Part shown: positions 1 through 7,361 of the stretch, in pieces
Position numbering within the stretch: the stretch's first letter is position 1
Layout of the letters: each line of letters begins with the position of its first letter
Source: JAMBLL01 sp036985935
GTDB lineage: Bacteria > Actinomycetota > Acidimicrobiia > Spongiisociales > UBA5794
NCBI GenBank assembly: GCA_036985935.1
Contig: BTQP01000044.1
Location: 1 to 11,755 of the forward strand
Direction of reading: 5' to 3'
Length of the DNA: 11,755 nucleotides
Program-made: the position numbers and the translations under genes
The notes under the pieces: model-generated
Databases searched by the model: none
Seen by the model: the letters and a program-made list of their open reading frames with translations, nothing else
Told to the model about the DNA's origin: nothing

Positions 1-740
1 GGGAAGTCGTTTGCGTACACCACGCGCGGATGTCCGGCATCATCCGTCACCCTGCGAGACGGAGCTGTCGTTTCCTGCGTCCCACGACCAGATGAGCCAC
101 CAGAGAGATCGACATCGAGCCATGACTTGTCGATACCCGGCGGATCTCTCCAGATACCACCGTCAGTTGAAGGGGTCGCCGCGAGGGGCTCGAGGTTGGC
201 GTCCTCAGCTCCCTTGTACCAGAGGTTCGGCCTCGTTCCACGTTCAACAGCGCGCTGTGATGCCGTGCCCGATGCGACCATCGCTGCGACCATCGCTGCG
301 ATCTTCGTCTCCGGGTTGTCGAGGTCACCCGCAATGATTGCCTGCTCAGGACACACCACGACGCAGGCTGGCTCCAGTCCAACTTCCACCCGATGTACGC
401 AGTAGTTGCATTTCTGAGCTGTGTGCTCGTCAGGGTCGATGTAGAGAGCGTCATAGGGGCAGGCCTGCATACACGACTTGCAACCGATACAGATGCTCGT
501 ATCGAAGTCGACGATGCCATCTGAACGTTTGAACAAAGCGGACGTCGGACAGATCGTGACACAGGGAGCATCGGTGCAGTGGTTGCATCGCATCACTGAG
601 AAGGACCGCGTCGTGTCTGGCCAGGTTCCACTCTCCACGTACTTGACCCACGTCCGGTTTACTCCGAGTGGGACCTGATGCTCCGTCTTGCACGCAACAG
701 TGCACGCGTGGCATCCGATGCACGTCGTCTGATCGATCAC
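1..740 (-). CDS. Fe-S (beta) subunit of a molybdopterin oxidoreductase, 3' end outside the window
   Basis: The frame stays open to the window edge, giving 246 visible codons. Sixteen cysteines make four [4Fe-4S] sites: C7/C10/C13/C17, C52/C55/C60/C64, C84/C87/C90/C94 and C111/C114/C126/C130. This is the NrfC/DmsB/PhsB/SoeB pattern of the electron-transfer subunit that links a molybdenum catalytic subunit to a membrane quinone anchor. No Tat or Sec signal is seen at the N-terminus, as usual for these subunits. The start is uncertain. GTG 740 is the first conventional codon. CTG 755 has GGGAGG six bases upstream. CTG 788 would overlap the lplA stop (CTGA). The frame has a stop a little further upstream. 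Residues after about 150 look less structured. In this context a sulfite dehydrogenase-like (SoeB) or polysulfide/thiosulfate reductase-like role is plausible, but catalytic and membrane partners are not in view. Confidence 0.82.
   Translation of the reverse strand, partial: MIDQTTCIGCHACTVACKTEHQVPLGVNRTWVKYVESGTWPDTTRSFSVMRCNHCTDAPCVTICPTSALFKRSDGIVDFDTSICIGCKSCMQACPYDALYIDPDEHTAQKCNYCVHRVEVGLEPACVVVCPEQAIIAGDLDNPETKIAAMVAAMVASGTASQRAVERGTRPNLWYKGAEDANLEPLAATPSTDGGIWRDPPGIDKSWLDVDLSGGSSGRGTQETTAPSRRVTDDAGHPRVVYANDF
273..296 (-). repeat. Two exact copies of a 12-bp repeat inside the Fe-S subunit gene
   Basis: The 12-mer TGCGACCATCGC occurs at 273-284 and 285-296, followed by TGCG. It keeps the reading frame and encodes an AAMVAAMVA stretch around residues 149-156 of the Fe-S subunit. 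It is a small in-frame duplication in a less conserved part of the protein and probably of no functional weight. Confidence 0.85.
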
Positions 741-784
741 GAATCCGTATCGCAGAGGTTGCCTCCCTCGGTGATTGACCTTTG

Positions 785-1852
785 TCAGCCCTGTGGTACC
801 GCCATGACCGCCGCCACGACATCAGAGGCATCAAGACCCGGCGCATCGACGGTGGACAGCTCGCTTTTCACCGTACTCAGAATTTCGTCGTCCTCATAGG
901 ACACTCCGACCAATGCATCTTGAAGCGAACTGAGGGCCGAAGCAGGCTCCATGAAAAAGTCGCCGGAGAGCACGATGCCATCGATGTGATCATCCCTTAC
1001 GGCAACGGTCGCCCTCACGAGACCGCCCGGGGCCTTGTGGACTCCTTCAACGATTCTGACACCTTCGGCGATCTTCACAATGTCGCCAGACGGGCGAAGG
1101 CCATCGAGAAGCAGCCATTCTTCCGAGGCGATCCGTTCCTCTTGCTGTTCGATAGCGGCGAGCTCCTCGCGGGTTGGTTCATCGAGGACGAGTTCGTCTT
1201 CCAGAGTCTCTGCGAAAGCCTCAATGAGTAACGATACGCCCTGCTCACGGGTCGGTGCATTCTCACCGAGCTCACGATTGATGGTGGACAGATACTCCAT
1301 CATCGTTGAATACATCTTGTCCCTGAACTTCTCCGACGGTACCCGGAGAACACGAACCATCAGCTCGTAGTTGAAGTCGAACATCAATGAGCCTGCGACG
1401 ATCATCGACTCACCAACTGTGGCTGCGCCGGTGCCGCCGATCTTGCGGCCTTCGACCTGGATGTCATTGACCGGTCGATGTACGGCGGGGATCCCCATCC
1501 GATTCAGAGCAAGCACGGGGCCGGCCAGGAACTTCGCATACACCTCCGAAAGGGTGCTCGGGACCCGCGACACGTGGAAGATCGTGTGCCAGAAGGTTTG
1601 TCCCTCGTCGAGATAGACGGCACCACCACCGATCTCCCTGCGATACACCGGGACACCGGCCTGGTCGCAGAAGTCGAGATCGACCTCCGTTCGGGCGTCC
1701 TGATGGTGACCGATGCTCACGAACGGGTCGAGCGGCCGCGTGATCGTGATCGTGTCGAGGGTGTCTTCACTCATGGCGTATCCAACACCGTGAAAAATGG
1801 CAAGGGACCGAAGTGATTCCACCTGGCCGAAATCCAACAGACGAATAGTCAC
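785..1852 (-). CDS. lplA: Lipoate-protein ligase with fused C-terminal accessory domain
   Basis: This 355-residue enzyme activates lipoate with ATP and attaches it to a specific lysine; here the likely acceptors are the two LbpA proteins. The catalytic domain shows RREIGGGAVYLDEG at 71-84 (the RRxxGGG substrate loop) and GRKIGGTGA at 135-143 with the catalytic-type lysine K137. Residues about 255-355 form the accessory domain (GDIVKIAEGVRIVEGVHKAPGG onward, a lipoate-ligase C-terminal fold), fused to the catalytic domain. That matches the sLpl(AB) type described for sHdr clusters in contrast to LplA or LipB. A charged helical linker, about 205-245, joins the parts. The start is GTG with AAGGAGAG just upstream, 15 nt after lbpA. 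Whether it uses lipoate or octanoate is not visible; no LipS1/LipS2-type radical SAM gene is in the window. Confidence 0.9.
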   Translation of the reverse strand: MTIRLLDFGQVESLRSLAIFHGVGYAMSEDTLDTITITRPLDPFVSIGHHQDARTEVDLDFCDQAGVPVYRREIGGGAVYLDEGQTFWHTIFHVSRVPSTLSEVYAKFLAGPVLALNRMGIPAVHRPVNDIQVEGRKIGGTGAATVGESMIVAGSLMFDFNYELMVRVLRVPSEKFRDKMYSTMMEYLSTINRELGENAPTREQGVSLLIEAFAETLEDELVLDEPTREELAAIEQQEERIASEEWLLLDGLRPSGDIVKIAEGVRIVEGVHKAPGGLVRATVAVRDDHIDGIVLSGDFFMEPASALSSLQDALVGVSYEDDEILSTVKSELSTVDAPGLDASDVVAAVMAVPQG

Positions 1853-1867
1853 AAAACTCTCTCCTTG

Positions 1868-2317
1868 TCAATCGGCACAGCGGATGCAGCTCATCTCGAG
1901 ATGTTCGATACGTTCGCGATATGCCGACACGGCGGCGTCATCAGTGAGGAGACCATCGGGGGCAGTGGCAGGGTCATCAGGTCGCACGAGTGAGATCCAC
2001 CCGCGCTCGTAAGGATCTTTGTTGGCTACGAGAATGTCCTCCGAGAAGGCTGCATCGTTCGTATCGATGATCTCCGCATCGAAGGGGCTGTGAATCGGTC
2101 CGACCCATTTCGCGGACTCCACGGTCGCGATCGACTTACCCGCTGTAATCCGCCTACCGATTCGCTTGAAACGGATCGAGACCATTTTTCCCATCCTGGT
2201 TTGGGCAACGTCTGTCAGTCCCATACGAGCCAGGTCACCCTCGAATCGCACCCAGAGGTCACCTTCGACGTCGTACGAGTATCCCTCAGGGATCGCGCAA
2301 CCCCGATAGACGATCAC
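1868..2317 (-). CDS. lbpA: Lipoate-binding protein LbpA, second copy (GcvH-like)
   Basis: Second GcvH-like lipoate carrier, 149 residues from the GTG at 2317. This start is four bases after the first lbpA stop and makes the N-terminus RGCAIPEGYSYD line up with RGCNFPDDLYYW of the first copy. An upstream in-frame extension would be arginine- and serine-rich and overlap the other gene. The lipoyl lysine is K70 in VESAKWVGPI. GLTDVAQ and DPYERGWISLVRPDD match the family. The two copies share the same layout but are clearly diverged, so this is not a recent duplication. It has C7 as in copy one and a C-terminal C-x2-C (C144, C147) that copy one does not have. The pair may serve different steps or accept different sulfur loads. 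Confidence 0.88.
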   Translation of the reverse strand: MIVYRGCAIPEGYSYDVEGDLWVRFEGDLARMGLTDVAQTRMGKMVSIRFKRIGRRITAGKSIATVESAKWVGPIHSPFDAEIIDTNDAAFSEDILVANKDPYERGWISLVRPDDPATAPDGLLTDDAAVSAYRERIEHLEMSCIRCAD

Positions 2318-2321
2318 GGAA

Positions 2322-2759
2322 TCACTCGCATTCGATCCCTTCAGCCTCGAGGAACGCCTCGTACGCTGCGATGCCCTCTTGACCGGTGACGAGGTCGGCG
2401 ACATCTGACTCCCAGTCGTCCGGCTTGATCTTCATGTACCAACCTTCGCCATACGGGTCCGTGTTGATGATCCCGGGGTTGGTGCTGAGCAGAGGATTCG
2501 TCTCGAGGATCTCGCCTGTGACTGGAGACGTGACGGGTCCTACCCATTTTCCGCTCTCGATCGTGCCAAGTGAACGACCCTTCTTGGCGGGACGTCCGAC
2601 CTTCTTCGGAAGAGCTGAGATGATCGCGTGTGCGAGACTCTGGGCGATGTCTGTCACTCCAACAATGACCGATCCGTCATCTTGCAACAAGACCCACACG
2701 TGTTTCTCCGGCCAGTAGTACAGATCATCTGGAAAATTGCATCCTCGTATCTCACTCAT
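2322..2759 (-). CDS. lbpA: Lipoate-binding protein LbpA, first copy (GcvH-like)
   Basis: This 145-residue protein has the GcvH fold. The lipoyl-lysine is K71 in ESGKWVGPVTSPVTGEI, and the flanking GVTDIAQ (residues 34-40) and DPYGEGWYMKIKP (101-113) are standard GcvH/LbpA landmarks. LbpA proteins carry lipoate that binds and presents sulfur intermediates to the sHdr complex. The W after the lipoyl lysine and the lack of any glycine-cleavage gene nearby support LbpA over glycine-cleavage H protein. Cysteines occur at C7 (RGC) and near the C-terminus, C144. AGGAG lies seven bases before the ATG. The second copy starts four bases after this stop. Lipoylation is probably performed by the ligase encoded downstream. 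Confidence 0.9.
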   Translation of the reverse strand: MSEIRGCNFPDDLYYWPEKHVWVLLQDDGSVIVGVTDIAQSLAHAIISALPKKVGRPAKKGRSLGTIESGKWVGPVTSPVTGEILETNPLLSTNPGIINTDPYGEGWYMKIKPDDWESDVADLVTGQEGIAAYEAFLEAEGIECE

Positions 2760-3048
2760 CGTTCGTCTCCTGATCCGTCGTCTCCGGGTTGTGCTGGTCT
2801 TGCCAGTGATACAAGAACATGTCGAACGCCACCAGCCTGATCTCCCGGTAGTGCTCCTCGAGGAAAGTCGGATCGTTGTACCGCGGCTTGACCTCGGTGC
2901 GGTGACTCTCGTCGCACTCCGGACACTGCAGCTCCATGAACCGGCGACCCCAGGTCGTTTCCGTTACCACCTTCTCGGGATGATCGTCGGTGAGGTGTGC
3001 GTGCAGTTCGCGTCTCGTACCTGAGCGTTCGCAAAACGGGCATCTCAT
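2752..3048 (-). CDS. Small protein with two zinc-finger-like C2H2 motifs
   Basis: This 98-residue protein starts at the ATG at 3048, which overlaps the regulator stop (ATGA) and follows GGGGAGG. An upstream in-frame extension is arginine-rich and looks spurious. Two zinc-binding candidates are visible. The first is C3-x2-C6-x11-H18-x4-H23. The second is C42-x2-C45 with H81-x4-H86, the same pairs separated by a longer insert. The C-terminal ten residues are acidic. I do not recognise a named family. It is sandwiched between the regulator and the first lipoate-binding protein (8-bp overlap), so it is co-translated with both. It may act as a partner of the cysteine-free regulator or as a metal or redox switch; both ideas are inference. 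Confidence 0.7.
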   Translation of the reverse strand: MRCPFCERSGTRRELHAHLTDDHPEKVVTETTWGRRFMELQCPECDESHRTEVKPRYNDPTFLEEHYREIRLVAFDMFLYHWQDQHNPETTDQETNDE

Positions 3049-3536
3049 TCGACCTCCCCGAGATCCTGAACAGCGACAGCGACGGCTCCTCGCACCCACT
3101 CTACGATGGTTGCACCGCCGGTTGCGATGGACACCTGGTCCGCCTCAGGAACCTTCGAAACGAGACCAGCAGATACGAGGTCGGAAACGCGTTCGGCAAG
3201 CGTCAACTTGCTGATCTGCAAGGAGTTCGCGAGATCCGCAGTTTTCATATGTCCTGGACCGGCAAGCAGTTCCAGGACGCTGTAGTACTCGGAGCTGACC
3301 GCCATCCGGATGGTTCGCAACACCGATTCGTGAACCGCCCGTTCGCGATCCGAGCGATCCGAAAAGAACGAATCTTTCCAGCTTCCCGTCCCGGACTCGA
3401 GCCGATTCTCCCTATCGAGCACGGAAATGTGGTATTTCAGAACACCCGCGACACCGATACCGAGGGCCCGCGCCGTCACATCCACGTCAGAAGTGCCTTG
3501 CATGCGAACGGGCGTGGGAAGCGAGGACTCACCCAA
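3045..3536 (-). CDS. Winged-helix transcriptional regulator (ArsR/MarR-like)
   Basis: This 163-residue protein has a winged helix-turn-helix at about residues 80-148. It comprises the helix SSEYYSVLELLAG, the helix KTADLANSLQ, a recognition helix SKLTLAERVSDLVSAG, and a wing LVSKVPEADQVSIAT. The first 75 residues are a separate region rich in charged residues that I do not recognise. There is no cysteine anywhere, so direct thiol or polysulfide sensing by this protein, as proposed for the ArsR-type sHdrR regulators, is not possible. The start chosen is TTG at 3536, overlapping the previous stop by 8 bp with GAGG nine bases upstream. The ATG at 3503 is an alternative but has no visible ribosome-binding site. 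The gene ends in an ATGA overlap with the zinc-finger gene. A role as regulator of this operon is inferred from position only. Confidence 0.72.
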   Translation of the reverse strand: MGESSLPTPVRMQGTSDVDVTARALGIGVAGVLKYHISVLDRENRLESGTGSWKDSFFSDRSDRERAVHESVLRTIRMAVSSEYYSVLELLAGPGHMKTADLANSLQISKLTLAERVSDLVSAGLVSKVPEADQVSIATGGATIVEWVRGAVAVAVQDLGEVE

Positions 3537-5619
3537 CGGGAACCGCCTCTAGCGCCCGTTCGAGGAGCTGGGCAATGTCGACCACTTCAAGGTGCTCTTC
3601 GTTCCCCGTTGTCTTCACTGCGTCGGAATACATGATCATGTCTTTGGGACACGACACAACGAAGTAGCGAAGGTCGTCACCGAGCGCGACCGCTTCCCTG
3701 ATGCGGTTCTCGGCGGGCCGCTCATCAAGATCCGAGTCGTCCATCCAGATTCGGCCTCCTCCAGCCCCACAGCAATAGCTGTTCTCACGGCATCGGCCCA
3801 TTTCAACAACCTCGAGCCCAACCGCGCGTATGAGCCGCCTGGGAGCCTCGTATTCATCTTGATATCGACCGAGGTAACACGGGTCATGGTAGGTCGCCTT
3901 GCCGGCGAGTGGGCTGAGAGCGAACCGGCCAGACGAAACGAGTTCGTCCAGTATCGCGGTGTAGTGCAACACATCGTCGTCGGTGGGATACTCGCCCCTC
4001 AGTGTGTTCAGGGAGTGGGGATCGGTCGTGAACATCCGTTTGTACGAAGCGGACTCGAGCGTTTCGACGTTCGAATCGCGAAGCATCTCGAAAAGGCCCT
4101 CCTCGCCTGCTCGACGCACATCGTTGCCTGCACTTCTTTCTCCGTCGTAGAGGATCCCGAAATCGACACCGCCAGCCTCCATCAACTTCGCAACGGTGCG
4201 CGAAACTTCCGTGGCACGAGGGTCAAACGATCCATGATCACCCACGAACCACAGGTAGTCGACAGGCTCGGATCTGGCATCTTTGATCTTGAAGTCGAGG
4301 CCCTTGGTCCAACGCGCCCGCTGCTTCGCAGACTTTCCGAAGCTGTTGCCGCTGCGGGCCAGGGCCTGGAAGGCGTTCTGGAGTCCTGGTTCGACCTCGC
4401 CCTCGTCGACAAGCGTGCGACGCAACTGCACGATCGTCGGCACGTGTTCGATCCCGACGGGGCAGGCCTCCATGCACGCCATGCACGTTGTACACGCCCA
4501 CAGTGTGTCGATAGCAATCACTGAACCGGCAATTCCGCTGGACCCGGCGTTCGTGGGTTCGGCACCCGCGCCGTACCACATCTTGATGCCAGAACTCGCA
4601 TCGGCGTACTCGCGGAGGTCGAGGATCAGATCGCGCGGAGACAGCGGTGATCCAGACGCCCTCGCAGGGCATACATCGTGACACCGGCCGCACTTTGTGC
4701 ACGCATCGAAGTCGAGCAGGTCCTTCCATGTGAAGTCCTCGAGCGTCCGGTATCCGGGTGAGGTTGGGTCTTCGACACCCGCAAGGACCGCCGCTGAGCG
4801 GGGCTCGGTGAAAGCGAGGTCGGCCGCATCGTTCAGGATGTGCATGCCCTTTGAATACGGGAGGTAGGCCACAAACGTGAGCGCGACGAGTCCGTGGACC
4901 CACCACGTGATGAGTCTGGCGACATCGTTGCCTGTTTCGCCGAGCGGGCTCGTGAGGAGCGCGACCACGTATCCACCGATAGACACAACCTCGAAGTCTG
5001 GATAGTCGGTTGCGGCGATGCGAAAGCCCTCGAGCAGGAAACCCGTCAGCCCGAGGAACAGCAGGATCGCCATGAATGTCCTGTCGTCGAGCGAGTACCC
5101 GCGACGATCGGCCTCGACATCATCCACTCGTGCGTAGTCGAGTCTGGGCGGTTTGCTTCGCCTCACCCTCGCGAGGACGATGAGTCCGACGATGAAGCCG
5201 ATCCCGAAGATGTCGAGGACGAAGGCATACCCCACGTAGAAGGCCCCGTGCCAGAACTGCCATTGCGGTTTGTCGAGGATGAATCCGATGATGTCTTCAT
5301 CGATCGCGATGATCGTTGTACCGATCAGCAAGACGATGAAACCCCAAAAGACGAAGAAGTGGGCAACGCCGACGACCCTGTTGCGTTTCGCGATCGTCCG
5401 GTTGGAGCTGATATCTCCGAGAGCCCTCACGAACCGTCCGAAGTCGAGCCTTGCGGAGGGTCTCCCTCTTCGGTACTTTCGCAATCTTGCGTAGAAACCC
5501 CACAGGAAGATGCCGATCGAGACCGTGGCGAGCACATAGAACAGAATCGTGGCCGCGGTGTTGAATCCGAGAAATACCTCGCGTCCCGCGGTCTCAGTGG
5601 CCAGCACGACTCCGGTCAT
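3529..5619 (-). CDS. Membrane HdrD-like Fe-S oxidoreductase, probable Etf:menaquinone oxidoreductase
   Basis: This 696-residue protein has three parts. Residues about 20-265 form a NarI/DsrM-like membrane domain with about five to six hydrophobic segments and candidate b-haem ligands H87, H124, H242 and H260. Residues about 305-390 carry two [4Fe-4S] motifs, C307/C310/C313/C317 and C376/C379/C382/C386. Residues about 450-690 are two CCG-type domains. The first has no cysteine: GC is GD (460-461), CCG is SAG (496-498), and the C-P-x-C site is DPHS (533-536). The second retains C581, C616-C617 and C657, but ends CPKD, with D660 in place of cysteine. The architecture is that of EtfD/EMO-type proteins, which pass electrons from EtfAB to menaquinone; adjacency to etfA supports this. 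The ATG at 5619 overlaps the etfA stop, with GGAAGG upstream. The missing cysteines make the electron path through its C-terminal half uncertain. Confidence 0.85.
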   Translation of the reverse strand: MTGVVLATETAGREVFLGFNTAATILFYVLATVSIGIFLWGFYARLRKYRRGRPSARLDFGRFVRALGDISSNRTIAKRNRVVGVAHFFVFWGFIVLLIGTTIIAIDEDIIGFILDKPQWQFWHGAFYVGYAFVLDIFGIGFIVGLIVLARVRRSKPPRLDYARVDDVEADRRGYSLDDRTFMAILLFLGLTGFLLEGFRIAATDYPDFEVVSIGGYVVALLTSPLGETGNDVARLITWWVHGLVALTFVAYLPYSKGMHILNDAADLAFTEPRSAAVLAGVEDPTSPGYRTLEDFTWKDLLDFDACTKCGRCHDVCPARASGSPLSPRDLILDLREYADASSGIKMWYGAGAEPTNAGSSGIAGSVIAIDTLWACTTCMACMEACPVGIEHVPTIVQLRRTLVDEGEVEPGLQNAFQALARSGNSFGKSAKQRARWTKGLDFKIKDARSEPVDYLWFVGDHGSFDPRATEVSRTVAKLMEAGGVDFGILYDGERSAGNDVRRAGEEGLFEMLRDSNVETLESASYKRMFTTDPHSLNTLRGEYPTDDDVLHYTAILDELVSSGRFALSPLAGKATYHDPCYLGRYQDEYEAPRRLIRAVGLEVVEMGRCRENSYCCGAGGGRIWMDDSDLDERPAENRIREAVALGDDLRYFVVSCPKDMIMYSDAVKTTGNEEHLEVVDIAQLLERALEAVPVG

Positions 5620-6578
5620 CAACCTTCCAGACGATCCGTCAACTCGGGGATGAAGTCGAAGAGATCACCAGCCCATCCGTAGTGAGCCACTCCGAATATC
5701 GGCGCTTGTGGATCCGAATTCACCGCGATGATCGTCGATGAATCGCGCATGCCTTCGAGATGTTCAGGAGCACCTGAGATCCCGAGCGCGAGATACACCT
5801 TCGGTTTCACCGACAGCCCGGACTTGCCGACCTGGCGCGTCTTTGGCAGCCACCCTTGATCGATGATGGGCCGCGATGCAGCAAGGGCTGCGCCGAGGGC
5901 ATCTGCGAGAGCCTGGGCCTCTTCGATGTTGTCCTCGGACTCGATGCCTCTGCCGATGGCTACAAGGATGTCTTCTGTTGTGATGTCAACGTCACCTGCT
6001 TCTGGTTCGGCGGTACCGATGAAGGTGATTGCCAGATCGGGAACGGCGGTGTCGACGTTCTCGATGACCGCAGCACCGCCTGATCGTCCATCATCGGCTG
6101 ATGCGGCACCCGCGAGCATTGCGAAAACCGCTCGGTCTGCTTCCACCTGCACATCGGCTTGCACCTTGCCGGAATACAGTTGACAGGTACCAGATAGGCC
6201 GTCGCCGGCGTCCACACTCAGGCAGTAGGACACGAGCGGCTGCCCGCTCGTCGCTGCCACATGGTTCCCAATGTCCATGCCAACCGACGTGTACGGGACG
6301 AGTGTGATCGCGGGCTGTCGGGTTTCGACGAGGGATGCGAACATCTCGGCATGACCCTGGGGATTGAACGCACCGAGTGCGTCGGTGTCGGCAACCAGGA
6401 TCCGGTCGGCCCCCCCGAGGTCGTCCGCCAGCGCTGAGGCTCCTGTTCCGATGACGGCAGCATCGACGCTGCCGCCGGTCTGCGCGGCGAGGGATCTCGC
6501 GGTGGCGAGCAATTCGTAGGTTGCGTCTGTGATATCGCCGTTGAGATGTTCAACGAATACGAGAATGTCGTTTGCCAT
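5619..6578 (-). CDS. etfA: Electron transfer flavoprotein alpha subunit
   Basis: EtfA, 319 residues, full length. The N-terminal domain begins DILVFVEHLNGDI. The C-terminal FAD domain is well conserved: SRP at 235-237, the QVGKSG loop at 249-254, GISGAPEH at 266-273, and the N287 region (AVNSDPQAPIF) followed by GVAHYGWAGDLFDFIPEL. These residues contact FAD in characterised Etf proteins. An AGGAGG lies four bases before the ATG. The stop codon overlaps the next ATG by one base (TGATG), which couples etfA to the membrane Fe-S protein, its likely electron acceptor. H298 sits in AHYGW where many homologues have ADYGL; whether this matters is unclear. Confidence 0.94.
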   Translation of the reverse strand: MANDILVFVEHLNGDITDATYELLATARSLAAQTGGSVDAAVIGTGASALADDLGGADRILVADTDALGAFNPQGHAEMFASLVETRQPAITLVPYTSVGMDIGNHVAATSGQPLVSYCLSVDAGDGLSGTCQLYSGKVQADVQVEADRAVFAMLAGAASADDGRSGGAAVIENVDTAVPDLAITFIGTAEPEAGDVDITTEDILVAIGRGIESEDNIEEAQALADALGAALAASRPIIDQGWLPKTRQVGKSGLSVKPKVYLALGISGAPEHLEGMRDSSTIIAVNSDPQAPIFGVAHYGWAGDLFDFIPELTDRLEG

Positions 6579-6586
6579 AGCGCCTC

Positions 6587-7345
6587 CTACCTCACACCTG
6601 CTGCTTGTAACAACTCGAGTACCCGATCGACTGCAGCTTCCTCGTCGCCTTCGATCATCTCCGCGCCCTCGCCCTCTTCGGGGAGTCGCATCTCCGTGAT
6701 CGTCATCCGCGAACCATTCTCGGGCTGATCGATATCCAGCTCTTCAAGGTTGCCTGATTCCTGTGCTTGCCTGATCCTCGCAACGGCCACGTATCGGGGG
6801 GCTTCCCTTGCCGTCTGGATACCAAGGACAGCCGGCAGGGCAACGTCGTAATCGGCGGTGATTCCCGCCCAATATTCCTTCGTAACCCGTATCGAGCCGT
6901 CCGCGGGTTTCGTTCCCACGACGACCGATACGTGTGGGAAACCGAGGCCGGCAGCTACCAACATTGCCACCTGGCCGTCGATCTCATCTGAGGCTTGGAC
7001 ACCCGAGAGCACGAGATCGAACCCGCCTCCTGTGAGGGCTTCGACGAAAGTCTCAGCCTGGCCATGTGCGTCGACGACATCGAGGTCGCTGCCGAGCATC
7101 TTCGCCGTATCCGCACCCTTTGCAAGCGCCGTGTGCAACATCTGTTCGACCTCGTCAGCTGTGCCGAGGGCGTACACCGTCACCGTGCCACCGGTTTCTT
7201 CTTTGATGAGGAGGCCTTCTTCGAGCGCATGGTCATCGAACTCGTTGAGCACGTATCCCAGAAAATCCCGATCGAGATCCACGCCATCTATTTCGAGCTC
7301 CTCTACCGGGTCGGGCACAGCCCGCAGCAACACGGCAATGTTCAT
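6587..7345 (-). CDS. etfB: Electron transfer flavoprotein beta subunit
   Basis: EtfB, 252 residues, the normal family length, pairs with EtfA to form the FAD-containing heterodimer that shuttles electrons between dehydrogenases and a quinone reductase. Recognisable features are the N-terminal MNIAVLLRAVPDP, the LNEFDDHALEEGLLIKE segment (about residues 33-49, like the NPFDxxAxEEALRLKE of the family), the GVQASDEIDGQVAMLVAAGL segment and the downstream GFPHVS. The C-terminal tail is acidic. AGGAGAAGGA stands just before the ATG. The gene begins 16 nt after the HdrCB fusion and ends 8 nt before etfA, its TAG stop overlapping the etfA ribosome-binding site. Whether this Etf bifurcates cannot be settled by eye. 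The position between two HdrD-like proteins suggests it carries electrons from the sHdr complex rather than from acyl-CoA dehydrogenases, none of which is present. Confidence 0.93.
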   Translation of the reverse strand: MNIAVLLRAVPDPVEELEIDGVDLDRDFLGYVLNEFDDHALEEGLLIKEETGGTVTVYALGTADEVEQMLHTALAKGADTAKMLGSDLDVVDAHGQAETFVEALTGGGFDLVLSGVQASDEIDGQVAMLVAAGLGFPHVSVVVGTKPADGSIRVTKEYWAGITADYDVALPAVLGIQTAREAPRYVAVARIRQAQESGNLEELDIDQPENGSRMTITEMRLPEEGEGAEMIEGDEEAAVDRVLELLQAAGVR

Positions 7346-7361
7346 TCCTTCTCCTGTTCAA

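Noticed and set aside
451..846. A 131-codon minus-strand frame starting with ATG across the lplA end
   Set aside because: It is out of frame with the four Fe-S motifs that the neighbouring frame encodes over the same bases, and its product is arginine-rich without a recognisable domain.
1868..2759. Glycine cleavage system H proteins
   Set aside because: Both have the GcvH fold, but no gcvT or gcvP is nearby, there are two unlike copies, and the KWVGP context after the lipoyl lysine and the Hdr neighbours favour LbpA.
3529..5619. DsrMK fusion from the dissimilatory sulfite reductase pathway
   Set aside because: The NarI-plus-HdrD layout is similar, but no other dsr gene is present and the protein follows etfA with overlapping codons, which favours an Etf-linked quinone reductase.
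3592..5682. Long plus-strand open frames, including 310- and 262-codon ones
   Set aside because: They lie opposite etfA and the membrane Fe-S gene, whose products match known families in detail. The plus-strand products are unusual in composition and show no domain.
5619..7345. EtfAB serving fatty-acid oxidation
   Set aside because: No acyl-CoA dehydrogenase, enoyl-CoA hydratase or thiolase gene is in the window; the neighbours are all sHdr-related.
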